Source: Flavobacterium davisii (lineage in GTDB: Bacteria > Bacteroidota > Bacteroidia > Flavobacteriales > Flavobacteriaceae). From it: a stretch of DNA of 64,000 nt. Below the pieces are notes generated by a model, which made no database searches, was not told where the DNA came from, and worked only from the letters and a program-made list of their open reading frames with translations. Positions within the stretch are counted from its first letter, which is position 1, and every line of letters begins with the position of its first letter. Below are positions 1-11,322 of the stretch, one piece after another. The stretch lies in the NCBI RefSeq assembly GCF_019565505.1, contig NZ_CP067378.1, positions 434,001-498,000 on the forward strand. Direction: 5' to 3'. A program made the translations under genes and the position numbers.

Positions 1-412
1 AAAAATCTTCTTTTTTTTGTTTCAAACAAAAAGTTTTCCCCATTTCATATACAACCTCTAATCTTTATAATAAAAAATCACTCCTTTTCAATAAACATTT
101 AATACCTGATTATATTCATTTTTTTTAGACTTACAAACAGAATTATACATTTTAAAATTATTTAACATATTGATTTTTTTATACATTACAAACAAAAAAG
201 CAAAAAACAAGAATAAAAATTAACATTATATTTTTAATAAATAAACAACAAAAACAAACAATAAATACATTATATACATATTAAAACAAAATAAAATAGA
301 TATAAACCTAAAAAAATCAATTTTAATGATAAATATATTTTTAAAATTAAAATATATTTTATATCATTGCACCAGAATAAAACAAAAATTATCAACCCAA
401 AACCAATTAATT
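1..412. other. AT-rich leader region without a recognisable gene
   Basis: Very AT-rich sequence before the metalloprotease gene. I see no convincing coding region. The only long reading frame entering the gene (from 326) has no sensible protein content before the ATG at 413. It presumably holds the promoter of the downstream gene, but I could not pick out a clear TTG / TAnnTTTG pair. Confidence 0.5.
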
Positions 413-1366
413 ATGAAAAAAGTTTTATTGTCAGCATCAATAGCATTCATGATGTTTTCTTGTCAAAAAGAGGATAATTCTTCAACAGACCAAGTAGATA
501 CTACAGCTCATAGAGGATGTGCATCTCATGAAGTTTTAGAAAGACAAATGCAAGAAGACCCGGGGATTAGCTTCAAGAATGGCTGCTATCGAACAACAAA
601 CATCTGAAGTTATCAAAAATAATCGTTTGGTAAACGGTGTTATCGAAATTCCTGTTATTTTCAATGTTTTATACAATGGCACAACAGAAAATATTTCATT
701 AGCTCAATTACAGTCTCAGATCGATGTTTTAAATGCAGATTATGCAGCTACAAATGCAGACTATAACACGGCTAACAACCCTTATTCTTCTGTAAGAAGT
801 GGTAATTTCAATGTTCGTTTTGTCTTAGATCAAGTAATTCGTAAAAGCACCAAAAAAAGAAGTTGGGGGACTGACGATTCTATGAAAAAATCAACTCAAG
901 GTGGAATAAGCCCTACTTCTCCAACAACAAAACTAAATATTTGGGTTTGTAATTTAGGTTCTAGTTTACTAGGGTACGCTCAATTCCTGGCGGTGCTGCT
1001 GCAACTGACGGTGTTGTATTACACTATAAATATACAGGAACAACGGGTACAGCTACTGCTCCATTCAATTTAGGAAGAACAGCTACTCATGAGGTAGGCC
1101 ACTGGATGAATTTACGTCATATATGGGGTGATGCAAACTGTGGAAATGATTTTGTAGCAGACACTCCTCTTCATGATTCTTCAAACTATGGAGTACCTGC
1201 TGTTGGACATAGATCAACTTGTACTGGTACACCACTAGAAATGTATATGAATTATATGGATTACACTGATGACAGAGGTATGTATATGTTCTCTCAAGGA
1301 CAAAAAGAAAGATCATTAGCTATCTTTGCTGCTGGTGGAGCTAGAGCTTCATTTGCTCAACCATAA
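413..1366 (+). CDS. M43-family (pappalysin-like) zinc metalloprotease, lipoprotein; two frameshifts in the sequence
   Basis: Predicted secreted metzincin-type zinc protease. The ATG at 413 starts a lipoprotein signal peptide (MKKVLLSASIAFMMFSC, lipobox 'FSC'); the in-frame ATG at 326 only adds a nonsensical extension. The zinc site HEVGHWMNLRHIWGD is at about 1090-1134 and a Met-turn-like 'MNYMDYTDD' follows. The reading frame is broken twice: an extra G in the GGGG run near 562-565 and a missing base near 983 ('caattcctggc', expected one more T). The two shifts cancel, and the repaired protein is about 317 aa with continuous M43 similarity, so a sequence error is more likely than decay. There is no type IX secretion C-terminal domain; the protein ends shortly after the catalytic domain. 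Family known; substrate unknown. Confidence 0.8.
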
Positions 1367-1478
1367 TAAATAAAAATAAAATCATATTTTCTCATAATAG
1401 TTTTTTTACTTTAAAGCCTGATCTTATGATCAGGCTTTAACATTTTTATCAAATTTATATTTTAGCTAAAATACCGCA

Positions 1479-1685
1479 TTAAACCCAGATTACGCATTAG
1501 ACCCGAGCGTAGCGAATAGACGAAGTAAATCTATTCCACTTTATTTTTCTTCAAATTCAAGCATGTACTCAAATTTTAATCATCAAAATAGTTCACTATT
1601 TCTTCTTCTAAAATTTTCCGTGAGCACTTGAATTTATTGAAATTTTTTGTTTTACAACCAAGTCTAATGCGGAATCTGGGTTAAA
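1479..1685. repeat. MITE-like dispersed repeat, copy 1
   Basis: About 200 bp non-coding repeat bounded by near-perfect terminal inverted repeats: left 'aacccagattacgcattag' (1482-1500), right complement at about 1662-1682. Inside is a hairpin GAATAGA-9nt-TCTATTC and a second imperfect palindrome around 'aaaatagttcactatt'. Near-identical copies lie at 49995-50199 and 61551-61746, with degenerate copies elsewhere. No ORF inside. Confidence 0.85.
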
Positions 1686-1864
1686 CTCGAAATGAATTGG
1701 CAAAGCCAAATTTATACTCTTTTATTTCTCCTCCAATCCAAGCATCTATTCAAATCTTAATCATGAAAAGTAGTTCATTTATTTCTTCTATAATTTTTCA
1801 TAAATGCTTGAATCTATTCGGAATTTTTGTTTTATAACAAAGTTTAATACGAAATCTAAGGTAA
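1686..1864. repeat. MITE-like repeat, degenerate copy 2 abutting copy 1
   Basis: Directly follows copy 1 and keeps the same order of blocks: an internal hairpin (here TTGGC-aaa-GCCAA), the 'ccaatccaagcatctattcaaat' block, and a right end resembling 'gtttaatacgaaatctaagg'. It is much more diverged than copy 1, so the pair is probably an old tandem insertion. Confidence 0.6.
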
Positions 1865-1952
1865 ATTCAAGAAACAATAAGATCTTGAACTTATTCATTT
1901 CTATTTTAAATATATTCATTTTAAGACTACTAAAAAATAACTTGCGCAAATG

Positions 1953-2091
1953 AATTCAAAACCTTCGAATTTGGTAATTTTTGAGCGATATTAATTCTTA
2001 TAAAGCTCCTAAAAATTAAGTTTAAAAATATAATTCCAAAAAAATCATTCAATCAACTTAAGAAGTACTAAATCTCATAAGGTTTTGAATT
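1953..2091. repeat. 13-bp perfect inverted repeat spanning about 140 bp
   Basis: AATTCAAAACCTT (1953-1965) and AAGGTTTTGAATT (2079-2091) are exact complements, separated by about 113 AT-rich bases with no ORF. It lies downstream of the convergent metalloprotease and YpfJ-like genes. It could be another small mobile-element relic or a long-loop terminator. Confidence 0.45.
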
Positions 2092-2161
2092 TTTCAGCAG
2101 ATCCTATTTAGTTAACACGTAAAACATTTTTTTTGAATAATTTATATGGTTAAAAAAAACA

Positions 2162-3018
2162 TTATTGAATCCTTTTAAAAGTATCTCCTTCTAATAAATT
2201 TCCTGTTTGATAACCTTTTAAAAACCATTCTTTCCGCTGTTCAGAAGTACCATGCGTAAATGATTCAGGCTCAACATAACCTTGCATTTTTTTTTGAATA
2301 GCATCATCTCCTACTGCTTGTGCAGCACTTAAAGCTTCTTCAATATCGTCTGGATCTAAATATTTTTGATTATGTTTAGCCCAAACACCGGCATAAAAGT
2401 CAGCTTGTAATTCTAAAGCTACGGATAAACGATTTCCTTCTTCCTGTGTCATACTTTGTTGCAATTGTCGCACTTTATTAGATGTCCCTATAACCGTTTG
2501 CAAATGATGTCCTACTTCATGAGCAATAACATAAGCTATGGCAAAATCCCCTCCTTTAGCTCCAAAACGAGTTCTTAATTCTTCAAAAAAATCTAAATCC
2601 ATATAAACTTTTTCATCTCCGGGACAATAAAAGGACCTGAAGCTGCAGAAGCACTACCACAGGCAGTTTCAACAGCATTTGTGAACAAAACCATTTTGGG
2701 ATTTCTATAATTAATATTATTTTCTTTTGATAATTTACCAAAAATATCTTCTGTATCAGCAAAAATAGTGGCTACAAATTTCCCCATTTCTTTTTCTTCT
2801 GGTGTAAGTGAACCTTCTACTAAAGGGGCATGATGAGTAGTAGATTGATTCATTTGTTCTAAAACTGGGGTAATCATTTTACCTGTTTCACCTCCAAAAA
2901 GATTTAACAACAAAATAATAACACCTAGAACGCCTCCTGTTGCCACCATTTTACCTCTGGTAGACACACCTCTTCTATCTTCAACATTATCGCTTTGACG
3001 TCTTCCTTCCCATTTCAT
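2162..3018 (-). CDS. YpfJ/KPN_02809-type neutral zinc metallopeptidase (frameshifted)
   Basis: About 285 aa after repair. An N-terminal cytoplasmic stretch is followed by one membrane segment ('GVLGVIILLLNLFGG', about residues 28-43) and a long zinc-peptidase domain with HEVGHH and the downstream 'LELQADFYAGVWA' typical of the neutral zinc metallopeptidase family (COG2321-like). The two halves are read in different frames because one T is missing near 2628 (region encoding 'GPFYCPGDEKVYMD'). The gene starts 4 bp after the stop of the large histidine kinase, so the two probably share a transcript. Biological role of this family is not established. Confidence 0.82.
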
Positions 3019-3022
3019 ATCT

Positions 3023-6000
3023 TTATTTTTTAGTTATTTGATTTAACCATTTAAACATTGTTTTTTCAAAAAAATCTTTATCTATAGGTTTAGATATATA
3101 ATCATTCATCCCTACTTCTAAACATTTTTCTTTTTCACCTTTAATAGTACCTGCCGTAAGAGCTATAATTGGAATATTCTTATCTTTTTTTCTAATTTCT
3201 AATGTAACTTCATATCCATTCATTAAAGGCATCTGAATATCTAGTAGTATTAAATCTGGAGTGTTTTGAATGTATTTCTCAACTCCAACAACTCCATTTT
3301 CAGCTTCAAAAAGAATTAAATTAGGCCAAATTTTTTTTAATAGAGTTTTAGCCAACATCATATTAATTTTATTATCTTCTACTATCAATACTTTAAACTT
3401 CGATTCTTTGATTCTATCTAAATATTCAGCAGAAAAATTTTCACAAACAACAACATCTGAATTATGAATTAAATTTTCTACACATTTTTCTTCTTGAGAA
3501 CAAAAAACTAAATCTAATTCAAAAAAGAAGGTACTTCCTAATTTATAATCACTTTCCAACTGAAGTTTAGTTCCCATTAGAGTCAAAATATTATTAGATA
3601 TTGTCAATCCTAAGCCAGTTCCTCCATATTTTCTAGTTGTTGAATTGTCTTCTTGAGAAAAAGGTTCAAAAATTCTCTGATGACTTATTTTTTTGATCCC
3701 TATTCCGCTATCTCGAACCAAAAATTGAATTTTTATTTTATTTCCTTCAATTTCTTTAAGCTTTAATTCTAAAACTACTTCTCCTTCATTTGTAAATTTA
3801 ACGGCATTTGACAATAAATTTAATAAGACTTGTTTTATTCTTAGTGGGTCAATTAAAACGTATTTAGGAATTCTTTCGTCAAAAATAAAATCTAAAGCAA
3901 TACCTTTTTTTCAGAATCAAAACGTATTATTTTAACAATTTGCAAGACCAAATCATAGAGATTAGTTTTTTTAAACTCTAACTCTAATTTTCCCATTTCA
4001 ATTTTTGAAAAATCAAGAATATCATTTACCACCTCTAATAAAATTTTAGCTGATTCATTTACTGTTGATAAATATTCATTTTGAATATGATTTAATTGAG
4101 TTTGTTTCATTAAACCAGAAAATCCAATAATAGCATTTAAAGGTGTTCTAATTTCATGACTCATATTAGCCAAAAATTCAGACTTAGCTTTATTAGAGGT
4201 TTCTGCATATTCACGGGCTTTAATTTCTTTTTCTATTATTTTTTTTTCCGTTACATCTACTAAAATTCCTCCTATATAAGACACTTTACCATCTTTAATT
4301 ACGGTATCACTAAACTCTTCAATCCAAATATATTCACCTGATTTTCTCTTAATTCTATAGATTAATTGAAAAGGATTATTTGATTCAAATGCTTTTTTAT
4401 TTTCAGATATTACTTTTTCTTTATCCTCTTTATGTGTCAAATCAATCAAATATACTTGACCATCTAAAAATTCTTCACGCGTATATCCTGTCAGATTTTC
4501 TATTTTATCGCTAATATATATTTTAGAAAACTTTTGATTATATTCTGACAAAAACACGACACCGGTATATTATCTGCTAACAATTTAAACTGTTTCTGAG
4601 ATTCTTCTATCAGATTTAAATTTTCTATTCTTTCTATCGTAATAGAAACGTTATTGGCTAATATTTGCAATATACTAACTTCTTCCTCTGCCCATTCACG
4701 TTCTTTTGAACAATCATCAAATCCTAAAAAACCTCTAAATACATTATTTATAAATATAGGAAATAGTAAAATAGACAATATTCCTTGTGAACATAATCTT
4801 TCGTAAATAAAAGGATCTTTTATTTGAGCACTTTTAGCTCTAAAAACTTCTTTTTTTGACAATGTTTCATAGTAAATTAAATTCTCTTGGTGAAACATTT
4901 TTTTCAAGGCTTTATTATTAATTTGAGGTTGTATATCTTTTTCTCTGTTTACCCATTCATTTTTACAACTAAAATAATGTTCTGCTTCGTTATTTTCAAA
5001 ATAATAAATTCTATCAATATTTGTCGCTTGTCCTACTATAGAAAAGACATCTTCAAATAGTGGATCTAGGTTATTATTTTTAAGTAATTTTTCTGTAGAA
5101 ACTGCAATTGCTGTTAATATTTTTGTTTTTTCTTCTAATTTTTCTTCTGTTTCTCTTCTCTTATATGTTTCAATTGCTAAGGAAACGATATCCGCTATTG
5201 ATCTTGCAAAATTAATATCATCATTATCCCATACTCTTTTTTGTTTTGTTGTTTCAAAACTTAATAAGGAACATAATTTGCCATTTATGAAAACAGGAAG
5301 ATTTAACATTGATTTGATTTCTCCTTTAAGGAAATAATCATCTACCAATTCATTTGTACCAAAGTATTCATAGACATCAGTTGCTACTACTAATTGTTCT
5401 TTTTCGAAGTGTTCAAAATAGTTAGGACGATTTGATTTAAAAGAAACCAACCCTTTTTTAAATTCATCTAATTCTAAATCATATAAAGAAAAACACTGAA
5501 GGCTTAAAGGATCATAAGTCCAATAACTTACTCTATCTATCAGGGCTCCCTTTGCTGTAGACTTTAGTATAAGGTTTATTCTATCACTAAAAGTTTCTTC
5601 TTCCTTGTAAGATAAAGTAGCTAATTTATTTATTGTTTTATTAAAAATTTCATTTTTCTTTTGTCTATTCTTTTGTTGTATTTCTACATTTTTAAGCAAG
5701 GTAATATCTCTTGCTATTGCTGAAAACCCTAAAACTTTTCCTTTTTGATTTCTTTTTACATTAACTTTTTGAGACAACCATAATTCTGTATTTTCATTAA
5801 TAACAACAGGAAACTCTATTGAAGACGCCTCTTTTCTTCCTAACAAATTAGAATGATAAAATCTAAGTACTTTTCTTATATAATCTTCTCTAATAAAAAG
5901 AATTAAATTTTGTCCTATTATATCTTCATTTTTTAAATTAAATAAGGATTTAGCAAATGTATTAACAAAAGTAAATTTACCTCTTCGATCTGTTTCATAA

Positions 6001-7000
6001 ATAATATCGGTAGCTGTTTCTATTAAATTTTTATACTGATGATCTAAATCAATTAATCCTGTAATATCTTGTCCAATACTTAAATAAATATCATTTAAGT
6101 TCTTAACATTTTTCCATTGTATATATCTGTAGGTTCCTTCTTTTGCTAATACCTTACGAGTATAAAACTCCTGATTATTTTTATAATTTTCAATTGTAAA
6201 CTCAGGATCTTCAATTAGACTTAAAAAGCTCATTCCTTGTAAATCTTCAACTGTATATCCTAAAATATTTTTTACATTTTGAGAACAATAAACTATTGTT
6301 CCATTTTTATTGATTGCTATAACTAACGTTGCTTTTTTATTAATAGCATTATTGGTAAATAAAAAATTATCTTTTGTTTTATATTTTATAATATAGCGTA
6401 CCTGATTGATTAGAGAAATCATTAAGCAACTATTTCCCAAAGTAACAAACATTACTTCATTAAGTATTTCATAAAAAAACAAAAATATTATTAACAAATA
6501 GTTAAACACTACAAAAACCCAATAATAGTTTATGGTAGTAAAAAGATAATATGAAAAAAGAATAAAACAATCCAGTCAAAATAAGTAAATATATATTCTG
6601 GATGTGCAACAATACGTAATAAGGTAATTAAAAAGTACGTAAAAAACATGAGTGTAAAAAACGCTCTTAAATGCTTTTCTATAAATGAAATTTTATAACT
6701 AGCAGCATACACAAAAAGTAAAATACTAGCTACTGTAAAATTAATCGGAAAAACTTCTTTTTCTCTTAAGTGTAAAAAAATAACGGTAAATTCTATAAAA
6801 GCTAATCCTATCCCTACAAATAAAAAATACAGGCGATATTGTTCATAAGAACCATCGAAATCTGAAAAATCACGCATCATTTCACGATTAACCACAGATT
6901 TCTTAAAAAAATAATAATAAAATACAAAAAAAGCAACAAATAGGAAAAAAAGTAAGAACCAAGATGATTGGTAAACATTTAATCCTGACAACTGAATCAT
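3023..7000 (-). CDS. Large membrane-bound hybrid sensor histidine kinase (TM-PAS-PAS-GAF-GAF-PAS-HisKA-HATPase-REC), three frameshifts
   Basis: One gene of about 1,326 aa after repairing three one-base losses (near 6555, 4562 and 3897). The N-terminus has about six hydrophobic helices. Then come two PAS domains, two GAF domains, a third PAS ('LLADNIP' ... 'VDVTEK'), a HisKA with phospho-acceptor His in '[12 protein letters not shown]', and a HATPase with 'DSGIGI', 'FEPFSQED' and 'GGTGLGL'. The C-terminal receiver domain has the acceptor Asp in 'LLDIQMP' and Lys in 'YISKP'. The start is ATG at 7000; the in-frame TTG at 7024 is less likely. A TAnnTTTG-like element (complement of 7022-7029) lies just upstream. 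It has no DNA-binding output domain, so it probably relays to another protein. Ligand unknown. Confidence 0.8.
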
Positions 7001-7057
7001 TTGAAAATACAAAACCTTAATCAAAAATATAAATTTATTTTTTATTCTAAACTCCTA

Positions 7058-8332
7058 TTAAAAATACAAAAAAACGTCTCTCTTAAACGATCTTTTTTTA
7101 TTTTTTTCTTCTATCCATTTTGACATATATTTTGTGGCTGCAAATTGATTTTGTAATAATAATTTTCCTATAAAATTTTGATTTCTATGATGGTTTATAT
7201 CTTCTTTTATTTTTAAAATTAATTCTTTGAATAATTGTTCGTATAATTCTTTTTTAAATTTTGTAAAAATAATTCGTTCTCCTTCTTTACATGCTTTATC
7301 CCAAATTTGTTTTTCTTTGTACAGATTTATTGCTTTTTTGACAAAATCATTCATATCATTCGTTACATAACCATTCCAATACTTTGGAGTACTTATTCCT
7401 TCAGCACCAATAGATGTGGTAACGGAAGGAGTATTAACTACCATAGCTTCTAATAACTTTCCTTTTATTCCTGCGCCAAATCGTAAGGGAGCTAATAGTA
7501 CCTTACTTTGCTCCAGTATTTCGTATACACAAGATGCTCTACCTCTAATACAAAAACCTTCCTTTTCATTATTCATTTGATTTATCTTAGATGAAGCATA
7601 AGCTCCATATATGGTAAGATTTACAGTAGGTAATTCTTTACGTATTTCTTTCCAAATTGTTTTTAACTGAACAACAGCATCATAATTAGGTTCGTGTAAA
7701 AAGTTTCCTATAAAAACAAAATTTACTCGATCTTCATAAGCAAGTGTTTTAGTTTTATTTGAATAAAATATAGGTAGATAAAATAGTAACGATTTATCTA
7801 TTTTAAAAATATTTTGTAAAATTTCCATTTCAAATTCAGAAATAATCAATGTTAAATCACATCTATATATACTAGCTATTTCTCTTAAAGCCAAAGGTTC
7901 CTCTAATAAGTCTTTTGTATCAAAAACATTATTTTTCTTTACGGCTGTATGTCGAGCATAACGTAAACAATGCAAATCTTCTGAATCTAATATACGTATT
8001 GCTTTAGGACAAGCTGTAGCAACACGCCAACCAAATTGTTCTTCTGATATAAAACGATCAAAAACAACCATAACAGGATCAAGATTTAAAATAAAATCAT
8101 CAAAACTATTATGATTTAACTCAATAGCATATTCTAAAACATCAATAGATGATAAATCAAATGAGTTTTCTGTTTTTTGCGCAGTTGAAGCAAAAATTAC
8201 TTCATATCCTAACTCTTTATATAAGTTAATGAGTTGTACAATTCTAGTCCCCGCCGCAGAAGAAGTGGGTTCTGGAAAAACTAAACCTATAAATAAAACT
8301 GTATTCAAGTCTTTTTTTATGCAAAATAACAA
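7058..8332 (-). CDS. Glycosyltransferase, family 1-like (GT-B)
   Basis: 424 aa, uninterrupted. The N-terminal half starts with a Rossmann-like strand ('TVLFIGLVFPEPTSSAAGTR'). The C-terminal half has the typical glycosyl-transferase group 1 features: 'FIGNFLHEPNYDAV', 'LAPLRFGAGIKGKLLEAM' and 'TTSIGAEG', where the donor nucleotide sugar is normally bound. Acceptor and sugar cannot be told from sequence. It is divergent from miaE and its 5' end is only about 50 bp from the miaE start. No polysaccharide cluster surrounds it. Unlike many neighbours it contains no frameshift. Confidence 0.8.
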   Translation of the reverse strand: MLFCIKKDLNTVLFIGLVFPEPTSSAAGTRIVQLINLYKELGYEVIFASTAQKTENSFDLSSIDVLEYAIELNHNSFDDFILNLDPVMVVFDRFISEEQFGWRVATACPKAIRILDSEDLHCLRYARHTAVKKNNVFDTKDLLEEPLALREIASIYRCDLTLIISEFEMEILQNIFKIDKSLLFYLPIFYSNKTKTLAYEDRVNFVFIGNFLHEPNYDAVVQLKTIWKEIRKELPTVNLTIYGAYASSKINQMNNEKEGFCIRGRASCVYEILEQSKVLLAPLRFGAGIKGKLLEAMVVNTPSVTTSIGAEGISTPKYWNGYVTNDMNDFVKKAINLYKEKQIWDKACKEGERIIFTKFKKELYEQLFKELILKIKEDINHHRNQNFIGKLLLQNQFAATKYMSKWIEEKNKKRSFKRDVFLYF

Positions 8333-8381
8333 TTATAAATTAGGAGTAAAAAATGTAATTTTGTATTTCAATCATTTTTAT

Positions 8382-8969
8382 ATGTTAGGATTAAAATTAA
8401 AAACAGACCCTAGATGGGCTAATATAGCAGAAGGAAACCTTGCTGAAATTTTGTCAGATCATGCTTGGTGTGAACAAAAAGCGGCAACTAACGCAATTAA
8501 TCTCATCATCAATAATTCTGAAAAAGAAGATCTGGTAACTGAAATGACTAAAATAGCTATTGAAGAAATGGATCATTTTAGAATGGTTCATGATATTATT
8601 AAAGAACGTAATTATGAATTTACACGCGAGCGAAAAGATGATTATGTAGGACAACTAACCAAATTTTTAAAAAAAGATGGAAGCCGTGAACAATCTATGA
8701 TTGATCGTTTGCTATTTGCCGCTATGATTGAAGCCAGAAGTTGCGAACGCTTTAAAGTACTTTCTGAAAACATTCAAGATCAAGAATTATCTAAATTTTA
8801 CCGAGAACTAATGGTTTCTGAAGCTAATCATTATACTGTTTTTTTAAATTTTGCTAGAAAATACGGCGAAAGAGATTATGTAGATAACCGCTGGAAAGAG
8901 TGGATTACTTACGAGGAAAGTATCATTATAAATTATGGTAAAAAGAAACTATACATGGTTAAATTTTGA
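8382..8969 (+). CDS. miaE: tRNA-(ms2io6A37) hydroxylase MiaE-like
   Basis: 195 aa from the ATG at 8382. The frame is open further 5', but that part overlaps the divergent glycosyltransferase and is not family-like. MiaE is a ferritin-like diiron monooxygenase that hydroxylates the prenyl side chain of ms2i6A37 in tRNA. Diiron-ligand motifs are visible: 'EILSDHAWCEQKAA', 'IEEMDHFRMVH', 'MIEARSCERF' and 'EANHYTVF'. A TAATTTTG element at 8356-8363 sits a suitable distance upstream of this ATG and supports the choice of start. Confidence 0.88.
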   Translation: MLGLKLKTDPRWANIAEGNLAEILSDHAWCEQKAATNAINLIINNSEKEDLVTEMTKIAIEEMDHFRMVHDIIKERNYEFTRERKDDYVGQLTKFLKKDGSREQSMIDRLLFAAMIEARSCERFKVLSENIQDQELSKFYRELMVSEANHYTVFLNFARKYGERDYVDNRWKEWITYEESIIINYGKKKLYMVKF

Positions 8970-9029
8970 GTTATTTTGTAACATTTTCTTGTAATATAAA
9001 ACTTATAAGCAAATAATAAAAATTAGAAA

Positions 9030-9829
9030 ATGCAGGCACATGAAATAGACTACCATATTTATGGTGAAGAAATGCAATACGTAGAAATAGAATTAGATCC
9101 TCAAGAGGTCGTCATAGCGGAAGCTGGTAGCTTTATGATGATGGAAAATGGGATTAAAATGGAAACTATTTTTGGCGATGGTTCAAACGCTCAAGGCACT
9201 GGTATTTTAGGTAAACTTTTAAGTGCTGGTAAACGAGTGTTAACAGGTGAAAGTTTATTTATGACCGCCTATCAGAATCAAGATTTTTCAAAAAGAAAAG
9301 TTTCGTTTGCTTCTCCTTATCCTGGAAAAATTATTGCACTAGATTTAATGCAATATGGTGGTAAATTTATTTGCCAAAAAGATTCTTTTTGTGTGCAGCA
9401 AAAGGAGTTTCAATAGGTATTGAATTTTCACAAAAACTAGGCAGAGGTTTATTTGGTGGAGAAGGTTTTATCATGCAAAAGATAGAAGGAGATGGTATGG
9501 CATTTGTGCATTCAGGAGGCACTTTGGCTCGTAAAGAATTACAGCCGGGAGAAATTTTAAAAATTGATACTGGATGTATTGTAGGCTTTACCAAAGATAT
9601 AGATTATGATATAGAATTTATAGGAGGTATAAAAAATACTTTATTTGGTGGAGAAGGTATGTTTTATGCAACCTTACGAGGTCCTGGTGTGGTATATATA
9701 CAATCTCTCCCTTTTAGTCGTCTAGCTGGACGCGTTATTGCAGCATCTAATATAGGAGGACAAAGTAAGGAAGAAGGTAGTTTGCTAGGTGGATTTGGCA
9801 AATTATTAGATGGTGATAATAGTTTTTAA
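9030..9829 (+). CDS. AIM24 / TIGR00266 family protein (frameshifted)
   Basis: About 266 aa after repairing one missing T near 9386 ('gattctttttgtg', expected 'FLCAAKGVSIGIEF'). The sequence is rich in Gly and beta-strand patterns ('EAGSFMMMENGIKMET', 'RGLFGGEGFIMQKIEGDG', 'FVHSGGTLARKELQPGEI', 'TLFGGEGMFYATLRGPG'), characteristic of the AIM24/TIGR00266 (YwlF-like biogenesis) family. Function in bacteria is unclear. It follows miaE by about 60 bp on the same strand and may be co-transcribed; it converges on the helicase gene with a strong hairpin between. Confidence 0.82.
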
Positions 9830-9912
9830 TAATCTTATAAAACATTTCAATATCTTAAATTATTCTTTTAAAACAAGAAAAAACTATCTTTATTAATACA
9901 AATATTACTTAA

Positions 9913-9962
9913 CCCTTTCATTTCATTCTGTTTTTACTTTCTAAAAAAATGAAATGAAAGGG
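9913..9962. terminator. Long perfect hairpin between convergent genes
   Basis: CCCTTTCATTTCATT (9913-9927) pairs exactly with AATGAAATGAAAGGG (9948-9962) over 15 bp with a 20-nt loop. It lies between the convergent AIM24-like and helicase genes. There is no long T-run directly after the stem on either strand, so it may be a bidirectional processing or termination structure. Confidence 0.6.
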
Positions 9963-10014
9963 CAAGTAAAGTCTTTTTATATAAACTTCTTTTTATTTTG
10001 ATTATTTATAGAGC

Positions 10015-11298
10015 TTAATACCAACGTTTTTTATTTTTCTTAGAATTATCTGACTTTCTCGATTTTTTTCCGCTTCTTTGTTTTGACGAGTTGCTACTTA
10101 CACTAGTAGCTATCTGATTATTAGAAGAAGGGTTTCGTTTCTTACCATTATTATTGGAAGATTTCCAAGGAAAAGGATGATTATCTACCGTTGTTACTTT
10201 ATTTTTTAACAATCTAATAATATCTTTCCAATATATTTCTTCATCTTTACCACAAAATGAAATAGCAATACCAGAATGTCCTGCTCTACCCGTTCTACCT
10301 ATTCTGTGAATATATGTTTCTGGAATATTAGGCAAATCATAATTAATGACTACAGGTAGTTGATCTATGTCAATTCCTCTTGAAGCAACATCTGTTGCTA
10401 TTAAAAAATCAATTGTTTTATTTTTAAAATTTTCTAATACTTTTTGGCGTGCATTTTGTGATTTATCTCCATGAAGGGCATCACAATTTAATTGATTCTT
10501 TTGTAAAAATTCAACAAGATTTTCAGCCCCTTGCTTAGTTCTTACAAATATTATTGTATTAACTAGCTTTTCTTGCTTGATAACTCGTACTAAAAGTTGT
10601 TTTTTATCTGTTTTTTCAACAAAATAAATTGATTGTACTATGTTTTGACTGTTATTAATAGTTGATTTAACTTCTACATACTTGGGTTTTTTAAGAAATT
10701 CTTCTGCTATTTCTCTAATTTCTATAGGCATTGTGGCAGAAAACAAAAGTGTTTGTCTGTTTTGAGGCGCTATTTTTGTTATTTTCCTTACATCATTAAT
10801 AAATCCCATATCAAGCATTAAATCAGCTTCGTCTATCACTAAATGATGTAGATGATTGATATCAATTACTCCTTGTTTATTTAAATCTAAAAATCGTCCC
10901 GGCGTGGCAATTAATATATCAATTCCTTCTTTTAATTTTTCTACTTGAGTAGTTTGGGGTACACCACCATAAATAGTAAGTGTCGTGCAATTCGTATATT
11001 TTCCGTATTTATTAAAGCTTTCTTCTATTTGTAACGCTAATTCACGAGTAGGAGCTAAAACAACGGTGCGAATATATTTTCGTTTTTTAATAGATCCTAC
11101 TATAGGAATTAAATAATTTAAAATAGGTATAGCAAAAGCAGCCGTTTTTCCTGTTCCTGTTTGTGCACAACCAACTAAATCTTCTCCTTCTAAAATAATT
11201 GGGATTGCTTTTTCTTGTATTTCAGTAGGATTTGTATAGGTCGCTTCCTTTATTGACTCTACAATATTTCGATGAAAACTAAACTGTTCAAAAGTCAT
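10015..11298 (-). CDS. DEAD-box ATP-dependent RNA helicase (RhlE-like)
   Basis: 427 aa, intact. It carries all canonical motifs: Q motif region, I 'AQTGTGKT', Ia 'PTRELA', II 'DEAD' in 'VIDEADLMLDMGF', III 'SAT', V 'TDVASRGIDI' and VI 'HRIGRTGRAG'. A basic, Ser/Asn/Lys-rich tail (about residues 375-427) probably adds non-specific RNA affinity. The family remodels RNA duplexes in ribosome assembly or RNA decay. A TACCTTTG element (complement of 11315-11322) lies just upstream, overlapping the end of the hutG-like gene. A second DEAD-box helicase is at 42325-44148. Confidence 0.93.
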   Translation of the reverse strand: MTFEQFSFHRNIVESIKEATYTNPTEIQEKAIPIILEGEDLVGCAQTGTGKTAAFAIPILNYLIPIVGSIKKRKYIRTVVLAPTRELALQIEESFNKYGKYTNCTTLTIYGGVPQTTQVEKLKEGIDILIATPGRFLDLNKQGVIDINHLHHLVIDEADLMLDMGFINDVRKITKIAPQNRQTLLFSATMPIEIREIAEEFLKKPKYVEVKSTINNSQNIVQSIYFVEKTDKKQLLVRVIKQEKLVNTIIFVRTKQGAENLVEFLQKNQLNCDALHGDKSQNARQKVLENFKNKTIDFLIATDVASRGIDIDQLPVVINYDLPNIPETYIHRIGRTGRAGHSGIAISFCGKDEEIYWKDIIRLLKNKVTTVDNHPFPWKSSNNNGKKRNPSSNNQIATSVSSNSSKQRSGKKSRKSDNSKKNKKRWY

Positions 11299-11322
11299 AT
11301 ATATATAATTTGGACAAAGGTA

